Assembly: GCF_903645315.1 (NCBI RefSeq)
Contig: NZ_CAHJXL010000002.1
Location: 637,480-701,479 of the forward strand
Source: Victivallis sp. Marseille-Q1083
Lineage (GTDB): Bacteria > Verrucomicrobiota > Lentisphaeria > Victivallales > Victivallaceae
Reading direction: 5' to 3'
Length of the DNA stretch: 64,000 bases
The position numbers and the translations under genes were made by a program. Below, one piece after another: positions 27,775 through 36,846 of the stretch; position 1 is the stretch's first letter; every line of letters starts with the position of its first letter. Under the pieces are notes generated by a model that worked only from the letters and a program-made list of their open reading frames with translations, had not been told where the DNA came from and made no database searches.

Positions 27775-28506
27775 TTATATTTCACAGAAGTCTGGTTTTT
27801 TAGTATTTGAAAGGCTGAAAATTATTCCGGGACGGCTTTTTAAAGGAACAGGCAGATTGACCCTGAAGAGTTGCGGATCGCTCCAGCGGCCTTCTCGGCC
27901 GGGTGAAATTTCACGCACCCGGTAATAGTATTTCCCATTCGGCACCTCGGGATACCAAAGCCTCTTTTGAGTAATTTTTTCTGCCTCCCAAGCAGAAAAA
28001 TCCCGAGCTTTACTGAGCTGATATTGAAATTCGCCGGCCGGCTTCAATAAACCAAAGACAAGGATAGAGACTCGCCAGGCGCCTGCAGATTCGTCAAACT
28101 GACGCAGAACAATCAGATTCTTATTCAGAGTCCGTTTGCGCCCTTTCTGATAAATGCGATGTCCCCACTGGACATAAGCCTCCAATGTTGCCGACGAACG
28201 CCCGGCGGCGGAATACAGGGCGCACTCCTCCAGAAAACGATCGGACAGCATCCCGGACGGCAACTCCAGGGGCAGCACTTCGCCGCCCGCCAGCATAACC
28301 CCGTCCGGAATGACCAGGGAGTGACCGCGGCCATCCCAAAGACTCCAGCCGGAAAGAGCCTGCTCCGTTTGGCCGAGGTTCTGAAATTCTACTTTTGCGG
28401 TTTCTCCTTTGACAAACGGAGCGATCGACAGTTCTCTGAAACGGATTTCCGCAGCAGGCAACCAGCAAACGGCAAACATCAATAAAATACCATAAGTCCA
28501 CTTCAT
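27775..28506 (-). CDS. Lamin-tail/FN3-like secreted protein (array gene 3)
   Basis: 243 residues from ATG 28506, with AAAGAG a few bases upstream. Signal peptide (MKWTYGILLMFAVCWLPAA), lamin-tail-like sandwich (about 20-90, VEFQNLGQTEQALSGWSLWD), the array signature EECALYSAAGR...YVQWGHRIYQKGR, then an FN3-like end (YYYRVREISPGREGRWSD). Compared with gene 5 (298 residues) it lacks about 60 residues after LNKNL, including the WF...ETSLG motif, so an internal in-frame deletion is likely. It starts 4 nt after the stop of gene 4. Function unknown; probably secreted. Confidence 0.65.
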   Translation of the reverse strand: MKWTYGILLMFAVCWLPAAEIRFRELSIAPFVKGETAKVEFQNLGQTEQALSGWSLWDGRGHSLVIPDGVMLAGGEVLPLELPSGMLSDRFLEECALYSAAGRSSATLEAYVQWGHRIYQKGRKRTLNKNLIVLRQFDESAGAWRVSILVFGLLKPAGEFQYQLSKARDFSAWEAEKITQKRLWYPEVPNGKYYYRVREISPGREGRWSDPQLFRVNLPVPLKSRPGIIFSLSNTKKPDFCEI

Positions 28507-28536
28507 GACTTCACTCTTTCTTTGATAAGTCTTCTA

Positions 28537-29749
28537 CTGTCCAGTCAAATTTGAAAAGATAAAATTATGTGTTATCTTAATCTCCAATGGATTTAACAAT
28601 GGAGGTTGGATATGGCAGATGCAAAATATCGGTTTTGTTTAACGAACGATGAAAAGCAGGAACTGAATCAGATGGTGTCGAGCGGAAAGCGCAATGCCCG
28701 GCAGGTATTGGATGCCTTGATATTGCTGAATTGTGATGAATCCGAGGGCAAGAAACAATCCGATGAAATTGTCGGAGGTTTCTTGAAGGTCGGTAAATTG
28801 CGTGTTCATCGAGTTCGTAAGCGTTTCTTTGAAAACGGAATGGGAGGAGTGTTCAATCTGCCGCATGGCGGAGGACGTACCAAGCATACAGACGGTGATT
28901 TTGAAGCACATTTGATAGCCTTGAGTTGCGGAGAACCGCCAGCGGGACACTCGCAGTGGAGCTTGCGCTTGCTTGCTGATAAAATGGTGGAGCTGGAATA
29001 TGTTGAATCTGTATCGCATGAAACAGTGCGGCAGGTTCTTAAAAAAACGAACTCAAGCCTTGGCAAAAAGAGCAATGGGTAATTCCGCCGCAGAAAAATG
29101 CGGCATTTGTTGCAGATATGGAACGAGTGCTTGATATTTACAAGCGGCCTTATGACGAAAAATTCCCAGTCGTTTGTTATGATGAGATGCCTCGCCAGTT
29201 GCTTGAGGAAGTGCGAGAAATACAGCCTATGCGTCCAGGGCAGTCTAAACGAGTGGACTATGAGTATCGCCGCATGGGAACATGTAATGTCTTGTTGGCA
29301 AGCGAACCGTTGCGCGGGTGGAGAATGGCAGATGTGACACAGACAAAAACAGCAAAGGATTGGGCGATATTTACTGAGAAAATAGCTTTGGCCTATCCGA
29401 ATGCAGAGAAGATTATTTTAATTGAAGATAACCTCAACACACATAAACCGGCATCATGGTACGAAACGTTTCCACCAGAAAAAGCCAAGGCTTTAATGGA
29501 TAAATTCGAGCTTGTTTACACGCCAAAACATGGTTCGTGGCTCAATATGGCGGAAATTGAACTCAATGTAGTATCGGCACAATGTCTGAAAAAGAGAATC
29601 GCCTCCATAGAAGAAATGAGAAGCATGGTGAATACATGGGAGAAAGAGCGAAACCAGAAAACAAAAACCATCAATTGGCAGTTTTCAACAACGGATGCAC
29701 GAGTAAAGTTGCATCGACTATATCCATCTTTTCAAATTTGACTGGACAC
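28537..29749 (+). mobile_element. IS630-family element, second type (b)
   Basis: 1,213 bp flanked by TA at 28535-28536 and 29750-29751. The inverted ends match over 22 bp or more (TGTCCAGTCAAATTTGAA at the left, its complement at the right). It inserted near the 3' end of array gene 4. It is unrelated in sequence to the other IS630 copies here. Confidence 0.9.
28612..29741 (+). CDS. IS630-family transposase, type b, in two frames
   Basis: Start ATG 28612, 6 nt after GGAGG. The first frame to 29082 holds the HTH region (RQVLDALILLNCDES; KVGKLRVHRVRKRF). The second frame, to 29741, holds the DDE acids (VVCYDEMP, ILIEDNLNTHKP, NMAEIEL). The change occurs at an A7 run (29041-29047), where a -1 shift gives LKKNELKPWQKEQW. 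Slippery A-runs are a known way for IS630 elements to make full transposase, so this is probably programmed and not damage. Confidence 0.8.
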
Positions 29750-29776
29750 TACTTCATAATCAACATAATATACTAA

Positions 29777-31357
29777 CCTGAATGTTGCATGAAACTTTCG
29801 AATCGTCGAGAAATGTTCAGAAGATTCGGAAGTTTTTATTTTCAGAGTCGGATATTGTCGTTTTTTTGCAAATTGAGCATATTCCCCCTTTCCCCCGTTG
29901 TTGTTCGGCGAGCCGGGGACAGCTCTCCAAGGTTTTATTCCCAAGCGATGATTTTCGCAGCGATCAAGCGGAGGAGTTCCTGATTTGGACAAGCACTTGA
30001 AAGAGCAACATAAATTTTTCTGGTATTCCGCCGAATAATGGCACCGATTTTCACCAGGTATAAGCGAATGCTGCCGCAGGTAGCCTCGGCAAATTGAGTT
30101 CCTGTCAACAACAATGCCCGAAACCGTTCCATGAGAATATAAGCCAAACTTGAAAGCAGAAGCCGGAATTGATTTGCCGCAAAGTCATGGCAGCTCGTCC
30201 GATCAGCGAAAAGATCCAGCTGCTGTTCCTTGATCCTGTTTTCCATCTCACCTCGGGCGCAATAGACTTTTTCATAAAGATATTGTCCATCATCATCAAG
30301 ATTGGTGACGATAAAACGATTATTCGGTCCGGGGGAGTTGAATTCCGCTTTGGCAATCACCCGGCGCGGGTATTTCCAAGTTCCTGCCGCATATTCGAAC
30401 TGAGTAAACAGTTTTGCTTTTTCATGTGTTTCGTTGTAAAGTGCTTCCGCTTTCACTTGAAGATCTTTTGATAATTCCAGCAAACGTGGATTTTTCGCCA
30501 ATCCGACAATATATTTGACCTCATTTTTATCACACCAGTTCAGCATTTTCTGCCGGCAAAAGCCACTGTCTCCCCGGAAAATAATCTTAACCTTCGGCCA
30601 TTTCTGCCGAAAGCGCTTTACCAGTAGCGAGAGAATCGCCCAAGCATGCTTGGCCGCATCAATTTTTGATGGACGCAAATAAGCCACAAGCAATTGATCC
30701 CCGCAGAAAACATACAACGGCAAAAAGCAATAGTGGTCATAATAGCCATGAAAAAAGCGATTTTCCTGCATCCCGTAAGTGAGGTCATCGGTAGCATCGA
30801 AATCAAGAATCAATTCTCGAGGCGGCGTGGAGAAACTTTCGATAAAGAATTCGACAAACAATCGGCTCAAATCTACGCAAGCACGACGATCGATTCCATT
30901 TTCGAATCGACATAAAGTGCTTGGAGTGGCGAGTTGACGATCACGACCGGCAACAGTTTGAATCAGCGGATCAGTTCGCAATTCATGATGGTCATTGAGA
31001 TCTTCATGGCCGGCAACCAAACCAAAAACTCGTTGACGAAGCATGCTCAGATAGGAATGTTCAACTTTTCCGGGCTGTCGAATATCAAAAGAATCCAGCA
31101 GTTTACCGGCGCGCCGGGTCAAACCGAGTTTGCGGTCGAATTCTTTCACGAAAAGCAACCCGCCGTCACTGCTGATATCTCCACCGGCGAAATTGAATTC
31201 AATTTTTCTGCTTTTCGGACCTTGAAAGAACGGAATCGAAACGTTACATTTTGTCATTGGCAGACCTCGGCGTTATATTGTCACGTAAAATATTACAATA
31301 TAATATATTAGTCGAGAATCTGCCTCTTTGTTTTTGAAAATTTACGCAATATTCAGG
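29777..31357 (-). mobile_element. IS1380-family element, copy B (complete)
   Basis: 1,581 bp, inverted relative to copy A, flanked by direct CTAA at 29773-29776 and 31358-31361. It interrupts array gene 4. Confidence 0.93.
29935..31257 (-). CDS. IS1380-family transposase (copy B)
   Basis: Intact 440 residues, almost identical to copy A (for example SIPFFQG in place of SIPVFQG, and AGKLLDSFDI in place of AGNLLDSFDL). All catalytic-region motifs are present. Confidence 0.92.
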   Translation of the reverse strand: MTKCNVSIPFFQGPKSRKIEFNFAGGDISSDGGLLFVKEFDRKLGLTRRAGKLLDSFDIRQPGKVEHSYLSMLRQRVFGLVAGHEDLNDHHELRTDPLIQTVAGRDRQLATPSTLCRFENGIDRRACVDLSRLFVEFFIESFSTPPRELILDFDATDDLTYGMQENRFFHGYYDHYCFLPLYVFCGDQLLVAYLRPSKIDAAKHAWAILSLLVKRFRQKWPKVKIIFRGDSGFCRQKMLNWCDKNEVKYIVGLAKNPRLLELSKDLQVKAEALYNETHEKAKLFTQFEYAAGTWKYPRRVIAKAEFNSPGPNNRFIVTNLDDDGQYLYEKVYCARGEMENRIKEQQLDLFADRTSCHDFAANQFRLLLSSLAYILMERFRALLLTGTQFAEATCGSIRLYLVKIGAIIRRNTRKIYVALSSACPNQELLRLIAAKIIAWE

Positions 31358-32223
31358 CTAAAGCAGAAGATTGATTTTGTACTGCCCATTTCCCCACTTG
31401 CGTTCCATGCTCCCAGCGTACCCGGACATAGAAAAAACCATTCCCAACTTCCACACTCCCTTGAGGCTCCTCAGTCACACATTTGGCCGGCTATCGTCTG
31501 GAACTTCAGATCCTGACTGACCTGTAGACGGTAACAACCATCTTGCCCCAGCCATCCCGTCCAACGAAAACTCAAACGATAACGTTCTTTGCGGATTTCT
31601 TCTTCATCACTTGTTTGATACTGACCATTCCCCATACCTCTTAAAAGACTCGGAGTCGGCCGTGGACATTTCCCCATTGCAGAAAATCAATCAGTGAATC
31701 AGGCATCTTAGCTGTCGAACGAAACAACGCACACTCTTCCCAACCACACTTCTGCAGAAAGTCATCCCGCCACGGTTCAGTGCAGAAAAGCCAAATGGCT
31801 TCCTCATTCATTGGGAAATCGACTTCTTCCGACTCCCCCATCACCACCACGACGAGGCCGCCGGGCGAAACTTTCGTCTCATCCGGAAAGGTATAAGTCA
31901 AACCCTCTGAATCGGTCAGACAATAGCCGCCGATATTCAATTCTACTGGCGCACAATTTTCCAGTTCCACCATGATCGGCTGATCCTGAGAATATTGATT
32001 ACAATTCAACTCACTCAATTGCAGATCCGGAATCTCAACATGCCTTCCAAACACCCAACCGCAAAAAAAAAATAGAATTAACAAACAATAGTTATGTTTC
32101 TTCATTTGTTTCTCATTTCCTATCGCTCAGCCTTTTTCGCCCAATATTCAAAAGACACATTAAAATTTCATGAGCTATCCGCGACGGCACCATACCCGAA
32201 GACCATAAACTTATTGTTGCATA

Positions 32224-33120
32224 TTAATCAACCGTTCCGCTTTTTGCAAGTGTATTTACAAAAAAACCTTTGGTGTCAGTCCAGGCGCCTTCCTTATCCG
32301 AAGAAATCTTTCGAACGCGTAAATAGTATTTCCCATCGACTAAATTTAATTGCCAGCCATGTTGGTCCGAACGGATTTCTTTAATTAGATCAGAAAATTC
32401 TTCATTTCTGCTAATTTGGATATGATATATTCCTTGCGTATTCAAAAGACCATACACCTTAATCAGCACTTCAGGAACTCCAGAAGCTCCATTATAGTAA
32501 CAGCTTACTTCCAATTGCGGAAGCGGCAAGTCATTTTTTCGCCCCAAACTGGTTTCATCGGGCTGGCAAAGAAACCATTGGTTAAAATCTTCCACAACTA
32601 TATCACCAGCCGTTACACGGTCTCGATTGCCATCCCATAAAACTTCAATACTTCGTCCCTTCTTTTCCTCATAGGTAAAAACTGTAAATACCAACAATCG
32701 TTCCTGCCAGATTCCTTTGTCCACAGCTAACTTTTTATTCAGACTCTGCTGCCGGCCCTTTTGATAAATACGATGACCCCATTGTACATAATCTTCCAAC
32801 GTTGTCAAGGAGCGCTCCGTACCTGAATACAACGCACATTCCGCCAAAAGGCGATCCGATAACGCTCCAACCGGCATTTCAAAAGCCAATACTTCTCCGC
32901 TTTCCAATACGATTCCGTCTGGAATCGTTAAATAATGTCCTTCACCATCCCAGATACTCCAGCCGGAAAGGTCCTGTGCTGTTTCTCCAATATTCTGTAA
33001 CTCAACTTCAGCCGTCTCCCCTTCGGCGAAGGGACCTATGGTAATTTCACTGAAACGAACGTCTGCGCCATTCAGCCAATAAGTAACAAATATCAAGAAA
33101 ATATTATAAAGACATTTCAT
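32224..33120 (-). CDS. Lamin-tail/FN3-like secreted protein (array gene 5)
   Basis: 298 residues from ATG 33120, only 4 nt after the stop of gene 6; a longer frame upstream lies inside gene 6 and is rejected. Signal peptide (MKCLYNIFLIFVTYWLNGA), lamin-tail-like domain (about 20-95, VELQNIGETAQDLSGWSIWD), signature AECALYSGTER...YVQWGHRIYQKGR, a middle region ending WFLCQPDETSLGRKN, then an FN3-like domain (about 215-290; YHIQISRNEEFSDLI, YYLRVRKISSDKEGAWTD). It appears intact and is the best reference for this family type. Secreted or periplasmic location is likely; ligand unknown. Confidence 0.75.
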   Translation of the reverse strand: MKCLYNIFLIFVTYWLNGADVRFSEITIGPFAEGETAEVELQNIGETAQDLSGWSIWDGEGHYLTIPDGIVLESGEVLAFEMPVGALSDRLLAECALYSGTERSLTTLEDYVQWGHRIYQKGRQQSLNKKLAVDKGIWQERLLVFTVFTYEEKKGRSIEVLWDGNRDRVTAGDIVVEDFNQWFLCQPDETSLGRKNDLPLPQLEVSCYYNGASGVPEVLIKVYGLLNTQGIYHIQISRNEEFSDLIKEIRSDQHGWQLNLVDGKYYLRVRKISSDKEGAWTDTKGFFVNTLAKSGTVD

Positions 33121-33124
33121 AATT

Positions 33125-34138
33125 TCATTCTTTCTCCGATAAATCTTCCACAAAACGACTGGAATAATATCCCAATACCATATATTCGTGCTCAACAGCC
33201 CATTTGCCAATTTGTTCACCGTTTTCCCAGCGCACCCTGGCATAGAAAATACCATTCCCGACTTCCACTTCACAATGAGGCTCTTTTACCACAGTTTCAG
33301 CCTCTATCATCTGGAATTTAGGGTCCTGACTGATTTGCAAACGATACTGACCGTTTTTTCCCAACCACCCACGCCAACAATAACTCAAACGATAGCGTTC
33401 CCGTTCAATCTCATCTTCCCTCGCCGTTTGATACTGCCCCCCGACACCGCTCAATAAAACTGGAGTCGGCCAGGAATTTTTAACTCCCAAACTGCAATCT
33501 TCCGGAGACAAACCAAACCACCTTGCGTAATTTCCTTCAAACTCTTCCCCGGGTAAGGTTGCCAAGGTATCTTCGTATGAAATCCCTTGATCACCATCCA
33601 AAATGCAAAATGTACATAAAAAATATCCATCATGATGTGCATCTTTCCATGCTTTTGCCGCAGCAGAAATTGTCACAGGTGCAAATAAGCGATGTCCCCA
33701 TTGAACAAAATCAACTAAATCTGCGGCAGTTTTTGTTGTGGAACGATAAAGGGCACATTCTTCCCAACCACGATTTTTTAAGAAATTTCCCCGCCACGGC
33801 TCATCACAGAAAAGCCAAACAGCATTCTCATTCATTGGACAATCGACATCATCCGGATCACCCATCACCACCACTATGATGCCATCGGCCGAAACTTTAG
33901 TCTGCTCCGGAAAGGTATAAGTCAAGCCTCGGGAATCGACTAGGCAGTAGCCGCTGATATCCAACGCGCCGGACGCACAATTTTCCAACTCAATCATTAC
34001 CACATCGTCCGAATTTTCCCGATGGCATCTCAATTCACTCAACTGAAGATCCCCGTTCGCTATGACTTTTAAAGAAAAAAACATAAAGGAAACAACTATA
34101 ATAATATAAAACCTACTCCAAAAATCACGTTGCATCAT
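33125..34138 (-). CDS. Lamin-tail/FN3-like secreted protein (array gene 6)
   Basis: 337 residues from ATG 34138 (ATG 34135 is equally possible) next to AAGGAAGG; a longer frame runs back into an IS1380 remnant and is rejected. Signal anchor (FYIIIVVSFMFFSLKVIA), lamin-tail-like sandwich (about 32-110, MIELENCASGALDISGYCLV), WLFCDEPWRG, signature EECALY...FVQWGHRLF, WFGLSPEDCSLGVKN, then an FN3-like domain (YRLQISQDPKFQMI; FYARVRWENGEQIGKWAVE) and the tail VEDLSEKE. It is intact, but an IS1380 end lies 40 bp upstream and has probably replaced its native promoter. Confidence 0.75.
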   Translation of the reverse strand: MMQRDFWSRFYIIIVVSFMFFSLKVIANGDLQLSELRCHRENSDDVVMIELENCASGALDISGYCLVDSRGLTYTFPEQTKVSADGIIVVVMGDPDDVDCPMNENAVWLFCDEPWRGNFLKNRGWEECALYRSTTKTAADLVDFVQWGHRLFAPVTISAAAKAWKDAHHDGYFLCTFCILDGDQGISYEDTLATLPGEEFEGNYARWFGLSPEDCSLGVKNSWPTPVLLSGVGGQYQTAREDEIERERYRLSYCWRGWLGKNGQYRLQISQDPKFQMIEAETVVKEPHCEVEVGNGIFYARVRWENGEQIGKWAVEHEYMVLGYYSSRFVEDLSEKE

Positions 34139-34177
34139 ACCTTCCTTTGATAGAAAATAATCTTTATTCGAAATTAG

Positions 34178-34704
34178 CCTGAATATTGCATAAATTATTC
34201 CAGAACAAAGAAGCAGAATATCAATTAATATATTATATTTCAATAACTTAAATTACATTATAACGTTAAGGTTTGCCTGTAACAAAATGTAGTGTTCCAA
34301 GTTGTAACTTTCAAGGACCGCAAAGCAGAAAAGTAGAATTCAATTTCGATGGCGATCCGCTTTTTATAAAAGAATTTGATCGCAAGCTCGGTTTGACCCG
34401 TCACGCCGGTAAATTGTTGAATTCTTTTGATGTTCGACAATCCGGAAAAGTCAAGTACTGTTTTAACATGTTGCGTCAAAGAGTGTTTGCGCTGGTTGCG
34501 GGCAATGAAGATCTCAATGACCATCATGAATTACGAAGCGATCCGTTGATTCAGACCGTTGTCGGTCGTGACCGGTTACTCGCCACCCCGTGCACTTTGT
34601 GTCGATTCGAAAACGGAATGGAACGTCAGGCCTGCATCGAATTGAGCCGGTTATTTGTCGAATTCTTCCTTGAGAGCTTTCTTGTGCCGCCTCGTGACAG
34701 GAAG
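34178..34704 (+). mobile_element. Diverged IS1380 remnant (copy C, 5' third)
   Basis: Begins CCTGAATATTGCATAAA after TTAG (34174-34177). It carries the first third of a transposase (34273-34716 open frame; FDRKLGLTRHAGKLLNSFDV), more diverged than the other copies and lacking part of the GGDISSDGG region. It is cut off after VPPRD, and 50 bp of unrecognised sequence separate it from the IS4 element. Confidence 0.8.
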
Positions 34705-34754
34705 ATAAGCCTTTAAAAAAGTGAAACGATGTTTGTGAATCGTACCTCGTCACC

Positions 34755-36123
34755 CACACCTGTCCTAACAATTTTCAAAATGGCGTAATTTTCTGATTAC
34801 GCCCCCTCATTTTCATCTATTTCACACCAATTCTCAAAAGTAGCCCCCCTTTGTTGTAAATCTGCTGTCCTAAAAAGCGAACTCTGGTTGAAATGATTCC
34901 GGCTCCGGTGGTTTGGTAAATGGTTGATCCAGCCATTGGCGCAAGTCGCGGTAAACAAATAGATTCCATTTCAGGAAAGTGACCAGGGTTGAAAAATGCC
35001 ATTGCGCTTTCGACAAAAACTTCAGGTACTTGGTCAGCAAAATAGCGATAAGCGCTGTCCAAACTTGAATCCGAACCGCATTTTCGCTGGTGCCGATAAA
35101 CGTTTTGATCTTGAAGTTCTGCTTGAGCATCTTGAAAAAGCTTTCGATTTGCCAGCGAGCCTTATAGATGTCGCCGATCGTTTGTGCGTCCAGCTCAAAA
35201 TTGTTGGTTAGCAAGGTCAATGTCCGATGGTTTTCCACATCGCAGACGACCACTTTGCGGAGACGTTCCGGATATTTGTCTTGCGAACCACGCAGAAAAA
35301 TGACTTCATCGCTCAAAACGGTTCCGGGATATTGCTTGACATCGTATTCCGGGATGTCGTAGGTCGTATTGGTCTTGAGGCGCGTGACAAAATCCACACC
35401 GGAGAGATTCCATTTATACAGCATGGAAAAATCAACGTATCCGCGATCACAAACCACCATGCTGTCACGCGGGAGTTCCATTCGTCTGGCGCTGTTTACC
35501 TCATGAACATCTCCATTGGTGAAATCAACGAACACGGGAAGATGACCATCGTGATCCAACAGCATATTGAGCTTGATTGCCCCTTTGGTTTGCCGATAGG
35601 TTGCCCATGGAAAAACTTTAACGCAAAGCTCAATCAGCGTTGCGTCGAGACTGTAAAGTTTCTTGGGAAACGAAAACTCATGCCGTGGCGCAATTGCATG
35701 GCAGTGTCCCAGAAGCATATGGAAAATATCGCCGAACATTTTCGGAGAGCGATGGGCATTGGCGTACGACAAGTTGGATTTGGTTGGAGCGGATTCCACT
35801 CCAAGATGATTCAATTTGCCTCCACAGGTTTTCAAACCTCCGCAAATCTCTCGCAGACTATTGGCCTGCGCCAACTGGCAGAAGATCATCGACACAAAAT
35901 GTGCCCAACTGTCAAAGGACTGTTTTCGCTTGTCTCCATTGTGTTTCATGACTATTTCTTCAAATTCTCGCTTCGGTATCAAATCCAACACTTGACGAAA
36001 AAGACTGACTGATGTATTCTTCATTACGGAGCCTCCTTGTGGTTTAGGCAACCGTAATATACTATTACGGACAAGTTGGCTCCACTTTTTTCACCCTTTC
36101 AAAAGTTTGTTAGGACAGGCGTG
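34755..36123 (-). mobile_element. IS4-family element, copy 1
   Basis: About 1,369 bp with ends CACACCTGTCCTAACAA and, in complement, CACGCCTGTCCTAACAAAC. The comparison with copy 2 at 63030 sets the left tip. No target duplication is visible, so one flank has probably been deleted. It removed the start of the prepilin-like gene at 36124. Confidence 0.85.
34870..36024 (-). CDS. IS4-family transposase (copy 1)
   Basis: 384 residues from ATG 36024, 8 nt after AAGGAGG. An N-terminal DUF4372-like region (FRQVLDLIPKREFEEIV) is followed by a DDE_Tnp_1 domain with YSLDATLIELC, MVVCDRGYVDF and the YKARWQIESFFKMLKQN (YREK-like) motif. Intact. Confidence 0.9.
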   Translation of the reverse strand: MKNTSVSLFRQVLDLIPKREFEEIVMKHNGDKRKQSFDSWAHFVSMIFCQLAQANSLREICGGLKTCGGKLNHLGVESAPTKSNLSYANAHRSPKMFGDIFHMLLGHCHAIAPRHEFSFPKKLYSLDATLIELCVKVFPWATYRQTKGAIKLNMLLDHDGHLPVFVDFTNGDVHEVNSARRMELPRDSMVVCDRGYVDFSMLYKWNLSGVDFVTRLKTNTTYDIPEYDVKQYPGTVLSDEVIFLRGSQDKYPERLRKVVVCDVENHRTLTLLTNNFELDAQTIGDIYKARWQIESFFKMLKQNFKIKTFIGTSENAVRIQVWTALIAILLTKYLKFLSKAQWHFSTLVTFLKWNLFVYRDLRQWLDQPFTKPPEPESFQPEFAF

Positions 36124-36796
36124 CTTTATGCTGTTGAATTTCTGGTCGGCACGATCGCGGGCGACGTCGGCAGAGATGGCAAAGAGAATAATGTGCATCA
36201 ATAATTTGAAACAGCTTGGCCTGGCGTTGGCCATGTATGCAGAGGATTATGACGGTTATTTGGTACCGGGTGCCGATGCCGATGAAACTCAGTTGTGGTG
36301 CGGCCGCCGGGAGAACGATGCTTTTCAATTGCAGGGCGGGCTCACCGAATACTTCGGGGGAAACGAAATCCCGGATTGCCGGCTGGCCGATTTTGTGAAT
36401 GAAAACAATAATATCCACAATGGCGGTTATGGCTACAATGCCCGGTACCTCGGCACTTCGGACGATTCCGTGGAGCCGCCGGAGCCGGTGAAAATGTCCC
36501 GGGTGTCCCGGCCGGAGGCGACGGCGGCTTTCGCCGACGCGGCCGGTCTTGCCGCGTCGGGCGTCTTGATGCCGAGTTGGAAAATCAGCGGTCCGCAGGC
36601 TCCGGACGGATCGCCGGACATCCATTTCCGGCACCAGCGAAGGGCGAGTGTCGGCTGGGTGGATGGCCATGTCTTGTTGGAGAGACTCAAGTTCGCCAAG
36701 CCGCACCATGCCGGTTTTACCGCGTTGCAGTGCCGGGAGGAGTATCAGCTCGGCTGGTGGGGCGACGATACTGATGATTTATTCGATTTGGATTGA
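36124..36796 (+). pseudogene. Prepilin-like (DUF1559-type) protein, N-terminus lost to IS4
   Basis: The open frame starts inside the IS4 end (36107). The native part begins near residue 10 with FWSARSRATSAEMAKRIMC and INNLKQLGLALAMYAEDYDG, which matches the region just after the N-terminal methylation helix of these proteins. The helix itself (FTLIELLVV...) is absent. The C-terminus keeps GWVDGHVLLERL, like the FVDGH motif of the family. Without the helix it cannot be processed or inserted by the type II/IV pilin machinery, so it is counted as broken. It converges on the GH3 gene with a shared hairpin between them. Confidence 0.7.
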
Positions 36797-36820
36797 CTTT
36801 CCCCGGCCGGGAAAGTCAAT
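36792..36820. terminator. Bidirectional hairpin between prepilin remnant and GH3 gene
   Basis: A perfect 12-bp stem, ATTGACTTTCCC paired with GGGAAAGTCAAT, and a 5-nt CGGCC loop. It overlaps the prepilin stop codon and sits 27 nt beyond the GH3 stop, so it can serve both convergent genes. It lacks a long U-tract. Confidence 0.6.
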
Positions 36821-36846
36821 CCGTTGGTCCGGGCCGGCAAGCCTTT

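Larger units (their letters stand above)
28511..32105 (-). pseudogene. Lamin-tail/FN3-like protein remnant with deletion, frameshift and two IS insertions (array gene 4)
   Basis: The gene starts at ATG 32105 (signal peptide MKKHNYCLLILFFFCGWVFG; lamin-tail-like MVELENCAPVELNIGGYCLT; signature EECALF...FLQWG). An internal deletion of about 80 codons near 31660 joins FLQWG to RPTPSLLRGM and changes frame. A further one-base change lies near 31480-31490 (QMCD then VTEEPQGSVEV). IS1380 copy B interrupts at CTAA after NQSSAL, and IS630-type b interrupts 25 bp further on. The end VEDLSKKE and stop lie at 28536-28511, where VEDLS.KE matches gene 6. All pieces line up with gene 6, so the gene was a close paralogue and is dead. 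Confidence 0.75.

Noticed and set aside
35227-36012. 261-codon plus-strand frame in IS4 copy 1 (and at 63141 in copy 2)
   Set aside because: Antisense shadow of the transposase, which has a good ribosome site and DDE motifs.
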